7,613 bases of DNA from an uncultured Collinsella sp. (GTDB lineage: Bacteria > Actinomycetota > Coriobacteriia > Coriobacteriales > Coriobacteriaceae): the NCBI GenBank assembly GCA_900554495.1, contig USHR01000089.1, positions 1 to 7,613 of the forward strand. The letters run 5' to 3'. How positions within the stretch are numbered: position 1 is the first letter of the stretch; each line of letters begins with the position of its first letter. Both the position numbers and the translations under genes were made by a program. Under the pieces are notes generated by a model. That model worked only from the letters and a program-made list of their open reading frames with translations. It had not been told where the DNA came from and ran no database searches. Positions 1-6,421 of this stretch are shown here, in pieces.

Positions 1-113
1 CCGAGCACGAGCAAAAAGACCGTCTCGGGAACGGGTTTTCCGGGAATCGCCGAGGCGATGAAGGGGCTTGCAAAGGCCACGAGCGCGATGATGGCGAGTG
101 AAACGAATGCCAT
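1..113 (-). CDS. Cation:proton antiporter-like membrane protein, N-terminal fragment
   Basis: This gene starts at the ATG whose complement lies at 111-113 and runs leftward off the window, so only 37 full codons are visible. The peptide begins MAFVSLAIIALVAFASPF and continues with a segment containing PGKPVPETVFLLVL. A hydrophobic helix, then a short polar Pro-rich turn with an 'IP-VPE' motif, then a second hydrophobic stretch is what I know from the start of CPA2/Kef-type sodium or potassium:proton antiporters, which exchange cations for protons across the cytoplasmic membrane. The start is supported by a GAAAGG ribosome binding site (complement of 120-125) six bases upstream and by the open frame to the window edge. 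The gene is divergent from purL. Function rests on a short N-terminus, so another polytopic transporter is possible; that this is a real coding start is more certain than the family. Confidence 0.62.
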   Translation of the reverse strand, partial: MAFVSLAIIALVAFASPFIASAIPGKPVPETVFLLVL

Positions 114-140
114 GTGATGCCTTTCTCTTGTTTGCGCTTC

Positions 141-149
141 ACTGTAGCA
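141..149 (-). promoter_or_regulatory. Candidate extended -10 promoter for the leftward antiporter gene
   Basis: Read on the minus strand this is TGCTACAGT, an extended -10 element (TG, one base, then TACAGT, 4 of 6 to consensus). It would place the transcription start near 134, about 20 bases before the ATG and just ahead of the ribosome binding site. I see no convincing -35. The same nine bases, with four more nearly matching, recur at 7581-7589, which raises confidence that it is a used element. Confidence 0.4.
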
Positions 150-182
150 CCCTCGCCGTCCGCAACGCGCCACGAGCTGTCG

Positions 183-189
183 TATCATA
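183..189 (+). promoter_or_regulatory. Candidate -10 element for purL
   Basis: TATCAT at 183-188 matches the -10 consensus at 5 of 6 positions and would give a purL leader of roughly 100 bases. No good -35 lies 16-18 bases upstream. The complement of 184-189 reads TATGAT, also 5 of 6, so the site could fire in both directions. The leader (about 195-297) is G/C-rich; I recognise no riboswitch or PurR-type box in it. Confidence 0.33.
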
Positions 190-297
190 GTGAGGTTTAC
201 AAACATGTGGCTCAAGGCGACCGCAGGGCAGGCCCCGCAAACCGACCGCTGCCGCATACCGTACCGTACGCCCAACCGATCAGGAAGGCAGGAACCA

Positions 298-3200
298 ATG
301 GTCTCTCGTATCTACGTGGAGAAGAAACCCGGGTTCGACGTCGAGGCTCAGCAGCTCAAGGGCGAGCTGACCGAGATTCTCGGCATCAAGGGCATCGAGG
401 CCCTGAGGATCATCAACCGCTACGACGTCGAGGGCATCGACGAGGAGCTTTTCCGCTCCTGCGTGCCGACCGTCTTTAGCGAGCCCCAGGTCGATGTGAC
501 CTACGACGAGCTCCCCGCAAGCGATGGCGCCGTCTTTGCCGTCGAATTCCTGCCTGGCCAGTTTGACCAGCGCGCCGACTCCGCCAGCGAGTGCGTGCAG
601 CTCATCAGCCAGGGCGAGCGCCCCGCCGTGCGCTCCGCCAAGGTCTATATGCTCTCGGGCGCTCTGGACGAAGCCGCCATCGAGGCCATCAAGCACTACG
701 TGGTGAACCCCGTCGAGGCGCGCATCGCCTCGCTCGACCTGCCCGAGACGCTGTACATGGAGACCCCCGAGCCCCAGCCCGTCGAGGTGCTCGACGGCTT
801 CCGCGAGCTCGATGAGACCGGCCTTGCCGCCTTTATTTCTGAGCGCGGCCTTGCCATGGACGAGGCGGATATCGCCTTCTGCCAGCAGTACTTCCGCGAT
901 GAGGATCGCGACCCCACCATCACCGAGATCCGCGTGATCGACACCTATTGGTCCGACCACTGCCGCCACACCACCTTCGGCACCGTCCTGGATGACGTGA
1001 CGATCGACGACGCCGTGGTGCAGCAGGCCTTCGACCGCTACATGGAGATGCGCCACGAGCTCGGTCGCGACGCCAAGCCCGTCTGCCTCATGGACATGGG
1101 CACCATCGGCGCCAAATACCTCAAGAAGACCGGCGTCATGACCGATGTCGACGAATCCGAGGAGATCAACGCCTGCACCGTCAAGGTGAAGGTCGATGTC
1201 GACGGCGAGGACCAGGACTGGCTGTTCCTGTTTAAGAACGAGACCCACAACCACCCGACCGAGATCGAGCCCTTCGGCGGTGCCGCCACCTGCGTGGGCG
1301 GCGCCATCCGCGACCCGCTCTCGGGCCGCAGCTACGTGTACCAGGCCATGCGTGTCACCGGCGCCGGCGACCCCACCGTCCCCGTGTCCGAGACGCTCGA
1401 GGGCAAGCTGCCGCAGCGCAAGCTCGTAACCACCGCTGCCGCCGGCTACTCCAGCTACGGCAACCAGATCGGCCTTGCCACCGGCCAGGTCAACGAACTC
1501 TATCACCCCGGCTACGTGGCCAAGCGCATGGAGGTCGGCGCCGTCGTGGGCGCTACCCCGGCAAATCACGTGCGCCGCGAGTGCCCCGCCCCCACCGACA
1601 AGATCATCCTGCTGGGCGGCCGCACCGGCCGTGACGGCATCGGCGGTGCCACCGGCTCCTCCAAGACCCAGAACACCGAGTCCATCGAGACCTCGGGCGC
1701 CGAGGTCCAGAAGGGCAACGCCCCGGTCGAGCGTAAGCTGCAGCGCCTCTTCCGCCGCGGCGACGCCTGCCGCCTAATCAAGCGCTGCAACGACTTTGGC
1801 GCCGGCGGCGTCTCGGTCGCCGTAGGCGAGCTTGCCGACGGCCTGTATGTCGACCTTGATACCGTGACCAAGAAGTACGACGGCCTGGACGGCACCGAGC
1901 TCGCTATTTCCGAGTCCCAGGAGCGTATGGCCTGCGCCGTCGCCGACGGTGACGTCGAGGAGTTCATGGGCTACGCCGCCGAGGAGAACCTCGAGGCGAC
2001 CGTTATCGCCGAGGTCACCGCCGAGCCGCGCATGCGCATGGCTTGGAACGGCGTCGCCATTGTCGACCTGTCCCGCGAGTTCCTCAACTCCAACGGCGCG
2101 CCCAAGCACCAGGTCGCCCACGTGTGCGCCCGCAGCGTGTGGCAGCCCAGCTGGGCCGGAACCACGCTTGCCGAGCGCATGACCTCGCTTGTCACCGATC
2201 TCAACGTTGCCTCCAACAAGGGCCTTTCCGAGCGCTTCGACTCCACCATCGGCGCCGCAACCGTGCTTATGCCTTTTGGCGGCAAGACGCAGCTCACCCC
2301 GAGCTCAGCCATGGTCGCCAAGTTCCCCGTGGACGGCGAGACCACCACGGCAAGCGCTATGGCATGGGGCTTCAACCCCTACCTGATGGAAGCCGACCAG
2401 TTTGCGGGCGCCTACCTGTCCGTGGTCGAGTCCATCGCCAAGCTCGTGGCTGCCGGCTTTGAGCACAAGCGCGCCTATCTCTCCTTCCAGGAGTACTTCG
2501 AGCGTCTGCGCACCGAGGCCGAGCGCTGGGGCAAGCCCACGGCAGCCGTCCTGGGCGCCCTCATGGCCCAAGTCGACCTGGGTGCTGGCGCCATCGGTGG
2601 CAAGGACTCCATGAGCGGCTCGTTTGAGGACGAGGCCGGCGAGCTCAACGTTCCGCCGACTCTGATCAGCTTCGCTGTGGCCGTGGGCCGCGCGGCGCGC
2701 GCCGTCTCCCCTGAGTTCAAGGGCCTGACGCACCGCGTCGTCCGCATCGCCCCCGCCACCTACGGCGAGGACTACCGCCCCGACGCCCAGCAGTTGCTCG
2801 CCGCGTTTGACGCCGTCGAGGCGCTCACTGCTACCGGCGTCGCCCTGGCCGTCTCCACGCCCGGCTACGGCTGCGGCGCCGAGAGCCTCTTTAAGATGTG
2901 CGTCGGCAACCAGATCGGCATCGAGCTTGCCGAGGATGTGGACGTGGAGAGCTTCTTCACCCCGCTCTATGGCAGCTTTATCGTCGAGCTCGCCGAGGAT
3001 GCCGAGCTGCCCGAGGTCGCCGACGGCGTTGTCGTCGAGCCCCTGGGCACCACCGTCGAGGGCTATGTCATCGACACCGGCTCCGAGGTCATCGAGCTCG
3101 CCGAGCTCCAGGAAGCCTGGGAGAGCGGCATCGAGGGCGTCTTCGCCTACCGCAGCGCCGGCGAGACCGCCGAGGTCGAGACCATCGACTTCCGTGCCAA

Positions 3201-4044
3201 GGATATCCACGTGTACGGCGGCGCCAAGATCGCCCGCCCGCGCGTGGTAATCCCCGTGTTCCCCGGCAACAACTGCGAGTACGACAGCGCCCGCGCCTTC
3301 CGTGCCGCCGGCGCCGAGGCCGACACCTTCGTGATCAACAACCTCACGCCCGAGGCCGTCGCCGAGAGCACCCACGAGCTTGCCCGCCGCATCCGTGCAA
3401 GCCAGATCGTCATGATCCCCGGCGGCTTCTCGGGCGGCGACGAGCCCGATGGCTCCGCGAAGTTCATCACGGCGTTCTTCCGCGCTCCCGAGGTCACCGA
3501 GGCAGTCCGCGACCTGCTCAAGGCCCGCGACGGCCTGATGCTGGGTATCTGCAACGGCTTCCAGGCCCTGATCAAGCTCGGCCTGGTGCCCTACGGCGAC
3601 ATCGTCGACGCCACGCCCGATGCGCCCACGCTGACGTTCAACACCATCGGTCGCCATCAGAGCCGTCTGGTGCGCACCCGTATCTCGTCCAACCTGTCCC
3701 CGTGGCTGTCGCAGTGCAGCCTCGACGACCCCTACACCGTCGCCATCAGCCACGGCGAGGGCCGCTTTGTCGCCAATGACGAAGTACTCGCCCAGCTGAT
3801 TGCCAACGGCCAGGTCGCCACGCAGTACGTGGGCGAGGACGGCAAGCCCAGCATGGATCTTTCCGTCAACCCCAACGGCTCCGCACTTGCCATCGAGGGC
3901 ATCACGAGCCCCGACGGCCGCGTCCTAGGCAAGATGGGCCATGCCGAGCGTCGCGGCGACAACCTGTACCGCAACGTGCCCGAGCATGTCCCCGGCGACA
4001 AGTTCATGCCGATCTTTGAGAGCGGCGTAGCCTACTTCGCCTAA
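298..4044 (+). CDS. purL: Phosphoribosylformylglycinamidine synthase, single-chain (FGAM synthase)
   Basis: This 1248-residue enzyme converts FGAR, glutamine and ATP into FGAM, the fourth step of de novo purine synthesis, in the cytoplasm. The order seen is an N-terminal PurS-like and linker region (about 1-230), a first AIR-synthase-type half with the ATP-site motif FKNETHNHP at 312-320, GGRTGRDGIGG from 440 and DFGAGG from 499, a second half with GGKDSM around Lys769, and a PurQ-like glutamine amidotransferase domain from about 982. The glutaminase triad is visible: Cys1085 in GICNGFQ, and His1215 and Glu1217 in GHAER. Length is close to the roughly 1240-residue clade known from clostridia and streptococci, and GHAER instead of PHPER fits that clade. 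The ATG at 298 is chosen because AGGAAGG (282-288) lies nine bases upstream and homology begins there; an in-frame GTG at 190 adds 36 residues unlike the family. No separate purS or purQ is near. A terminator follows, so it is probably transcribed alone. Confidence 0.97.
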   Translation: MVSRIYVEKKPGFDVEAQQLKGELTEILGIKGIEALRIINRYDVEGIDEELFRSCVPTVFSEPQVDVTYDELPASDGAVFAVEFLPGQFDQRADSASECVQLISQGERPAVRSAKVYMLSGALDEAAIEAIKHYVVNPVEARIASLDLPETLYMETPEPQPVEVLDGFRELDETGLAAFISERGLAMDEADIAFCQQYFRDEDRDPTITEIRVIDTYWSDHCRHTTFGTVLDDVTIDDAVVQQAFDRYMEMRHELGRDAKPVCLMDMGTIGAKYLKKTGVMTDVDESEEINACTVKVKVDVDGEDQDWLFLFKNETHNHPTEIEPFGGAATCVGGAIRDPLSGRSYVYQAMRVTGAGDPTVPVSETLEGKLPQRKLVTTAAAGYSSYGNQIGLATGQVNELYHPGYVAKRMEVGAVVGATPANHVRRECPAPTDKIILLGGRTGRDGIGGATGSSKTQNTESIETSGAEVQKGNAPVERKLQRLFRRGDACRLIKRCNDFGAGGVSVAVGELADGLYVDLDTVTKKYDGLDGTELAISESQERMACAVADGDVEEFMGYAAEENLEATVIAEVTAEPRMRMAWNGVAIVDLSREFLNSNGAPKHQVAHVCARSVWQPSWAGTTLAERMTSLVTDLNVASNKGLSERFDSTIGAATVLMPFGGKTQLTPSSAMVAKFPVDGETTTASAMAWGFNPYLMEADQFAGAYLSVVESIAKLVAAGFEHKRAYLSFQEYFERLRTEAERWGKPTAAVLGALMAQVDLGAGAIGGKDSMSGSFEDEAGELNVPPTLISFAVAVGRAARAVSPEFKGLTHRVVRIAPATYGEDYRPDAQQLLAAFDAVEALTATGVALAVSTPGYGCGAESLFKMCVGNQIGIELAEDVDVESFFTPLYGSFIVELAEDAELPEVADGVVVEPLGTTVEGYVIDTGSEVIELAELQEAWESGIEGVFAYRSAGETAEVETIDFRAKDIHVYGGAKIARPRVVIPVFPGNNCEYDSARAFRAAGAEADTFVINNLTPEAVAESTHELARRIRASQIVMIPGGFSGGDEPDGSAKFITAFFRAPEVTEAVRDLLKARDGLMLGICNGFQALIKLGLVPYGDIVDATPDAPTLTFNTIGRHQSRLVRTRISSNLSPWLSQCSLDDPYTVAISHGEGRFVANDEVLAQLIANGQVATQYVGEDGKPSMDLSVNPNGSALAIEGITSPDGRVLGKMGHAERRGDNLYRNVPEHVPGDKFMPIFESGVAYFA

Positions 4045-4059
4045 ACCTTTCCCATCGGG

Positions 4060-4065
4060 TACAAT
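4060..4065 (+). promoter_or_regulatory. Candidate -10 element upstream of the EamA gene
   Basis: TACAAT matches the -10 consensus at 5 of 6. The best -35 is a poor TTCGCC at 4036-4041, 18 bases upstream and overlapping the end of purL. If used, transcription would start near 4072 and the purL terminator hairpin would lie in the leader of the EamA transcript. It sits between two copies of CCCWTCGGGTA (4051-4061 and 4066-4076, 10 of 11 identical). Confidence 0.25.
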
Positions 4066-4081
4066 CCCTTCGGGTAACATC

Positions 4082-4118
4082 ACCCGCCACCGACACATCC
4101 GGTGGCGGGTTCTTTTTT
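4082..4118 (+). terminator. Strong intrinsic terminator after purL
   Basis: An 11-bp perfect stem (ACCCGCCACCG at 4082-4092 with CGGTGGCGGGT at 4100-4110) encloses a 7-base loop. It is followed by TCTTTTTT (4111-4118). This is a textbook rho-independent terminator, 37 bases past the purL stop codon. Confidence 0.93.
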
Positions 4119-4143
4119 GCTTCGCGCATGTAGGAAGGACATC

Positions 4144-5079
4144 ATGGAAAGCCGCAAGCCGTATCTCGCCACCCTGCCCGGACTCATCCTGGGCTGTCTC
4201 GTTTGCTGCGCGCTCTGGGGCTCCGCCTTCCCCTGCATCAAAATCGGCTACGGCCTCTTTGGCATCCCGGCGCACGACAGCGCCTCGCAGCTGCTCTTCG
4301 CCGGTCTGCGCTTCGCCCTTGCCGGCATGCTGGTCATTGTTGGCATGAGCGTGGCCCAGCGCCGACCGCTCGTTCCGCAAGCGCGTGATATCAAGCCCAT
4401 CTGCATCTTGTCGCTCTTCCAGACCATCGGCCAGTACTTCTTTTTCTACCTGGGACTCTCGCGTGCCAGTGCTATGTCGAGCTCCATCATCGAGGCCAGC
4501 GCCAACTTCTTGGCTATCCTCTTTGCCGCCCTGGCGTTTCGCACCGAAAAGCTCAATACGGCCAAGGTGCTCGGCTGCGTACTGGGCTTTGCCGGTGTCG
4601 CGCTCGTCAACCTTTCGGGCGCGGACGGCACCTTTGGCTTTGCGCTCGACGGCGAGGGCTTTATCCTGGCCTCTACCGTCGCGGGCGCCCTTTCGACCTG
4701 CCTGATCGGTATCTTCTCGCGCGAGCACGACGGCGTTTTGCTTGCCGGGTGGCAGTTCTTGGTCGGCGGCCTGGTCCTCACCGCCATCGGCTTTTTGATG
4801 GATGGCGCGCTCTCCCCCACGGCGATTGCCCCCGCCATCGCGCTCATCATCTACATGGCGCTTATCTCCGCGGTCGCCTACTCGCTGTGGTCGCGCCTGC
4901 TTGCCGTCAACCCCGTCAGCCGCGTCTCGGTCTTTGGTTTTATGAACCCCGTCTTTGGTGTGCTGCTGAGCGCGCTGCTGCTCGGCGAGGGCGCTGGCAC
5001 GAGCCCCGTTACCGTCATCGTTGCCCTGCTGTTGGTCTGCGGCGGCATCATCATCGTCAACAAGCCCAAAAAAGCTTAA
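4144..5079 (+). CDS. EamA/DMT-superfamily membrane transporter
   Basis: The 311-residue product is a member of the drug/metabolite transporter superfamily, which carries small metabolites such as amino acids, nucleosides or drugs across the cytoplasmic membrane; the substrate cannot be read from sequence. It has about ten hydrophobic helices (roughly 12-29, 48-70, 85-104, 111-132, 139-157, 171-191, 199-218, 226-249, 260-281, 288-305) arranged as two EamA repeats, about 13-157 and 173-305. Typical marks are ALWGSAFPCIK in helix 1 and FMNPVFGVLLSALLLGE in helix 9. The short basic tail (NKPKKA) is usual. Length is normal for the family (about 300). I place the start at the ATG at 4144, five bases after AGGAAGG (4132-4138); the in-frame GTG at 4102 lies inside the terminator stem and has no ribosome site. 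The gene lies 25 bases after the purL terminator, leaving no room for its own promoter between, so it is either reached by read-through or transcribed from a promoter upstream of the hairpin. Confidence 0.93.
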   Translation: MESRKPYLATLPGLILGCLVCCALWGSAFPCIKIGYGLFGIPAHDSASQLLFAGLRFALAGMLVIVGMSVAQRRPLVPQARDIKPICILSLFQTIGQYFFFYLGLSRASAMSSSIIEASANFLAILFAALAFRTEKLNTAKVLGCVLGFAGVALVNLSGADGTFGFALDGEGFILASTVAGALSTCLIGIFSREHDGVLLAGWQFLVGGLVLTAIGFLMDGALSPTAIAPAIALIIYMALISAVAYSLWSRLLAVNPVSRVSVFGFMNPVFGVLLSALLLGEGAGTSPVTVIVALLLVCGGIIIVNKPKKA

Positions 5080-5109
5080 CGAACTGCCCTTATTTAGCAG
5101 AGGGGATTC

Positions 5110-5135
5110 ATGTACTTTAGCTTAATGGAGTACAT
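5110..5135. repeat. 7-bp inverted repeat over the small ORF start
   Basis: ATGTACT (5110-5116) and AGTACAT (5129-5135) are perfect inverted copies separated by 12 bases; in RNA two G-U pairs and one A-U pair could extend the stem inward. It covers the ATG of the possible small ORF, so it might hide that start codon. No T-run follows on either strand, so it is not an intrinsic terminator. Confidence 0.4.
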
Positions 5136-5184
5136 CGGTGAGCTGAGGGCCGCCACGCACGCAAGCGTGCACCCCTTTTCCTAG
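5110..5184 (+). CDS. Possible 24-residue small ORF
   Basis: An ATG at 5110 is preceded by AGAGGGG (5099-5105, four bases away), a fair ribosome binding site, and opens a 24-codon frame ending in TAG at 5182-5184. The peptide begins MYFSLMEYIGELR and ends in HPFS; I recognise no family. It lies 30 bases after the EamA stop with no terminator between, so it could be co-transcribed. Its stop codon overlaps the stop of the convergent cyclase in the palindrome CTAG. It could be a real small protein, the remnant of a longer decayed gene, or chance. No membrane helix is evident. Confidence 0.3.
   Translation: MYFSLMEYIGELRAATHASVHPFS
5157..5179 (+). terminator. Weak intrinsic terminator candidate downstream of the EamA gene
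   Basis: GCACGC (5157-5162) pairs with GCGTGC (5165-5170); the real loop would be four bases with a 5-bp stem. ACCCC and then TTTT (5176-5179) follow. The stem is short and the T-run is interrupted from the stem by CCCC, so efficiency is doubtful. It is the only candidate that could stop rightward transcription before the convergent cyclase gene. I see no T-run that would stop leftward transcription. Confidence 0.3.
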
Positions 5185-6323
5185 CGTATCTGGACGCCGG
5201 CTTTCTTTTTCTCGGCCTTGACGCGGTAGAGCTCCGCGTCGGCAGCGCGAAGCAAGTCTTGCCAGGTATCGACACTATCGCCGACCCGCGCGTAACCGAT
5301 GGACATCCGCAATGCATACGGCACCTCGGCACGAGCGAGCTCGTCGTTAATCGCCGAACACAGGTCTATGATGTCCTGTTCCGCCGCAGCCTTCTGGAGC
5401 ACCACGAACTCATCGCCGCCATAACGTGCGATTAAGCCACCAGACGCCGAGCAGACCTCTTTGAGCGTAGCAGATATGACCTGGAGAGCATGGTCGCCCT
5501 CCACATGTCCATAGCGATCGTTAATCAGCTTAAAGCCGTCGGCGTCCATCATAAGCAGGTACATATCATCGGCCTGATCAGCACCCGAGAACAGCGACAG
5601 CATATAGGTCTCAAAACGGTTGCGATTGTTGAGGCCAGTCAACGGGTCGGTCGAGATCAGCTGCTCCTGACAAACAATGTAGAGCTGCAACATACTTAAC
5701 ATGATGCCGACACTAAGGCAGGGACCCGAATAAAAGACCTGAAAGACACCGGCCACCAAGGCCGGAATGGCGAAAAATGCCAAGGTTTGATAGATGGCCT
5801 TCTTTTGTAGGCTCTCGACCTTGCAAGATTGTATAAACGCATGCAGGGACGTATATATAACGTAGCAGTAGCTGACGATGGGCTGGATCATATAGACAAA
5901 ACCGCGACGATACGCGCCCTGCGCATCGATATAGAACAGGGCATGCGTCCAGTAGCTAGTAAACGCCAGTACGACTACCAGCACCGCAGGCAGCGTTACA
6001 AACGCCATCCTATAGCGCGCGGTCAAAAGGCGAGAACCCTGCACCGTCTCGGAATAGATAAACCAAATGAGGCACGCGGCGGCAAAGAGCGAAAACGAAA
6101 CCGCGTTGGAAATCCAGTTGGCAGCAATGCCCAGCGTGCCGCCCACACCGTCCGAAAGCGTCCAGATTATATCGAATAACATGTACGCGGCAGAGGTGTA
6201 GCCGAGCGTACTAAACAATAACTGCTGGGTACTCGAGAACAAGGAGTGGCGACTTCGCGCGGCAAGCCCGATAAGAACAATCATGCATAGCAGGAATATC
6301 TCAATCTTGAGTGCCTTAACCAC
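5181..6323 (-). CDS. Seven-helix membrane diguanylate cyclase (GGDEF protein)
   Basis: The 380-residue product should make cyclic-di-GMP from two GTP at the inner face of the membrane. The N-terminal half has about seven hydrophobic helices (roughly 5-22, 35-54, 70-90, 106-126, 142-163, 178-198, 202-219) and no sensor family I can name; it may sense something in or at the membrane. The C-terminal GGDEF domain has its standard signatures: DPLTGLNNR (226-234), DADGFKLIND (260-269, Asp260 a likely metal ligand), RYGGDEF with GGDEF at 302-306, MSIGYARV and ADAELYRVK near the end. The site is intact, so activity is likely. The RxxD inhibitory site expected a few residues before GGDEF is absent (the positions read ASGG). 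The GTG at 6323 is preferred because AAGGGA lies nine bases upstream; the frame also allows a TTG at 6341 (386 residues) with a poorer ribosome site. The gene looks less G/C-rich than purL, with stretches such as TATATATAAC, hinting at a different origin or weak codon selection. It converges on the EamA gene. Confidence 0.93.
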   Translation of the reverse strand: MVKALKIEIFLLCMIVLIGLAARSRHSLFSSTQQLLFSTLGYTSAAYMLFDIIWTLSDGVGGTLGIAANWISNAVSFSLFAAACLIWFIYSETVQGSRLLTARYRMAFVTLPAVLVVVLAFTSYWTHALFYIDAQGAYRRGFVYMIQPIVSYCYVIYTSLHAFIQSCKVESLQKKAIYQTLAFFAIPALVAGVFQVFYSGPCLSVGIMLSMLQLYIVCQEQLISTDPLTGLNNRNRFETYMLSLFSGADQADDMYLLMMDADGFKLINDRYGHVEGDHALQVISATLKEVCSASGGLIARYGGDEFVVLQKAAAEQDIIDLCSAINDELARAEVPYALRMSIGYARVGDSVDTWQDLLRAADAELYRVKAEKKKAGVQIR

Positions 6324-6377
6324 TAGACGCCATCCCTTCAATATCCAAGTGGTCAGAATCGCCCGATTCGTGTCTGG

Positions 6378-6407
6378 GCAATAAACACCCCTACTCCCCA
6401 GGGGTAA
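6378..6407 (-). promoter_or_regulatory. Candidate promoter with inverted-repeat operator for the cyclase gene
   Basis: On the minus strand TTACCC (complement of 6402-6407) and TATTGC (complement of 6378-6383) are separated by 18 bases and could be weak -35 and -10 boxes. Between and overlapping them is ACCCCT, seven bases, AGGGGT (6387-6405), a perfect 6-bp inverted repeat. The predicted leader to the GTG start would be near 50 bases. The boxes are far from consensus, so the promoter call is tentative; the inverted repeat is plain to see. Confidence 0.3.
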
Positions 6408-6421
6408 GGGGAATAATAGCA

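Noticed and set aside
257..269. Short tandem repeat TACCGTACCGTAC
   Set aside because: It is about two copies of a 5-base unit, within chance expectation for a G/C-rich leader.
190..297. Upstream GTG start adding 36 residues to PurL
   Set aside because: The extra residues do not look like the PurL N-terminus, there is no ribosome site before 190, and this GTG lies just after the likely -10 box. The ATG at 298 has a good AGGAAGG.
195..297. Riboswitch in the purL leader
   Set aside because: The leader is long enough, and GGCAG (227-231 or 287-291) can pair with CTGCC (249-253), but these are only 5 bp. I see no conserved core of purine, ZTP, PRPP or THF riboswitches.
280..1569. Long open frame of 429 codons on the minus strand inside purL
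   Set aside because: It is antisense to clear purL coding sequence. The translation is rich in Gly, Ala, Val, Leu, Asp and His, as expected from the complement of G/C-ending codons, and shows no family motif.
2305..3753. Long open frame of 482 codons on the minus strand inside purL
   Set aside because: It has the same artefact pattern, a low-complexity Gly/Ala/Asp/Leu translation opposite the purL second half and amidotransferase domain.
3925..4728. Minus-strand open frame of 267 codons across the purL end, terminator and EamA start
   Set aside because: It crosses the intrinsic terminator and two well-supported genes, and its product is Lys/Glu/Arg/Gly-rich without recognisable domains.
5829..6179. 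Plus-strand open frame of 116 codons inside the cyclase gene
   Set aside because: It is antisense to the membrane segments of the cyclase, with an Arg/His/Gln-rich product and no supporting motif.
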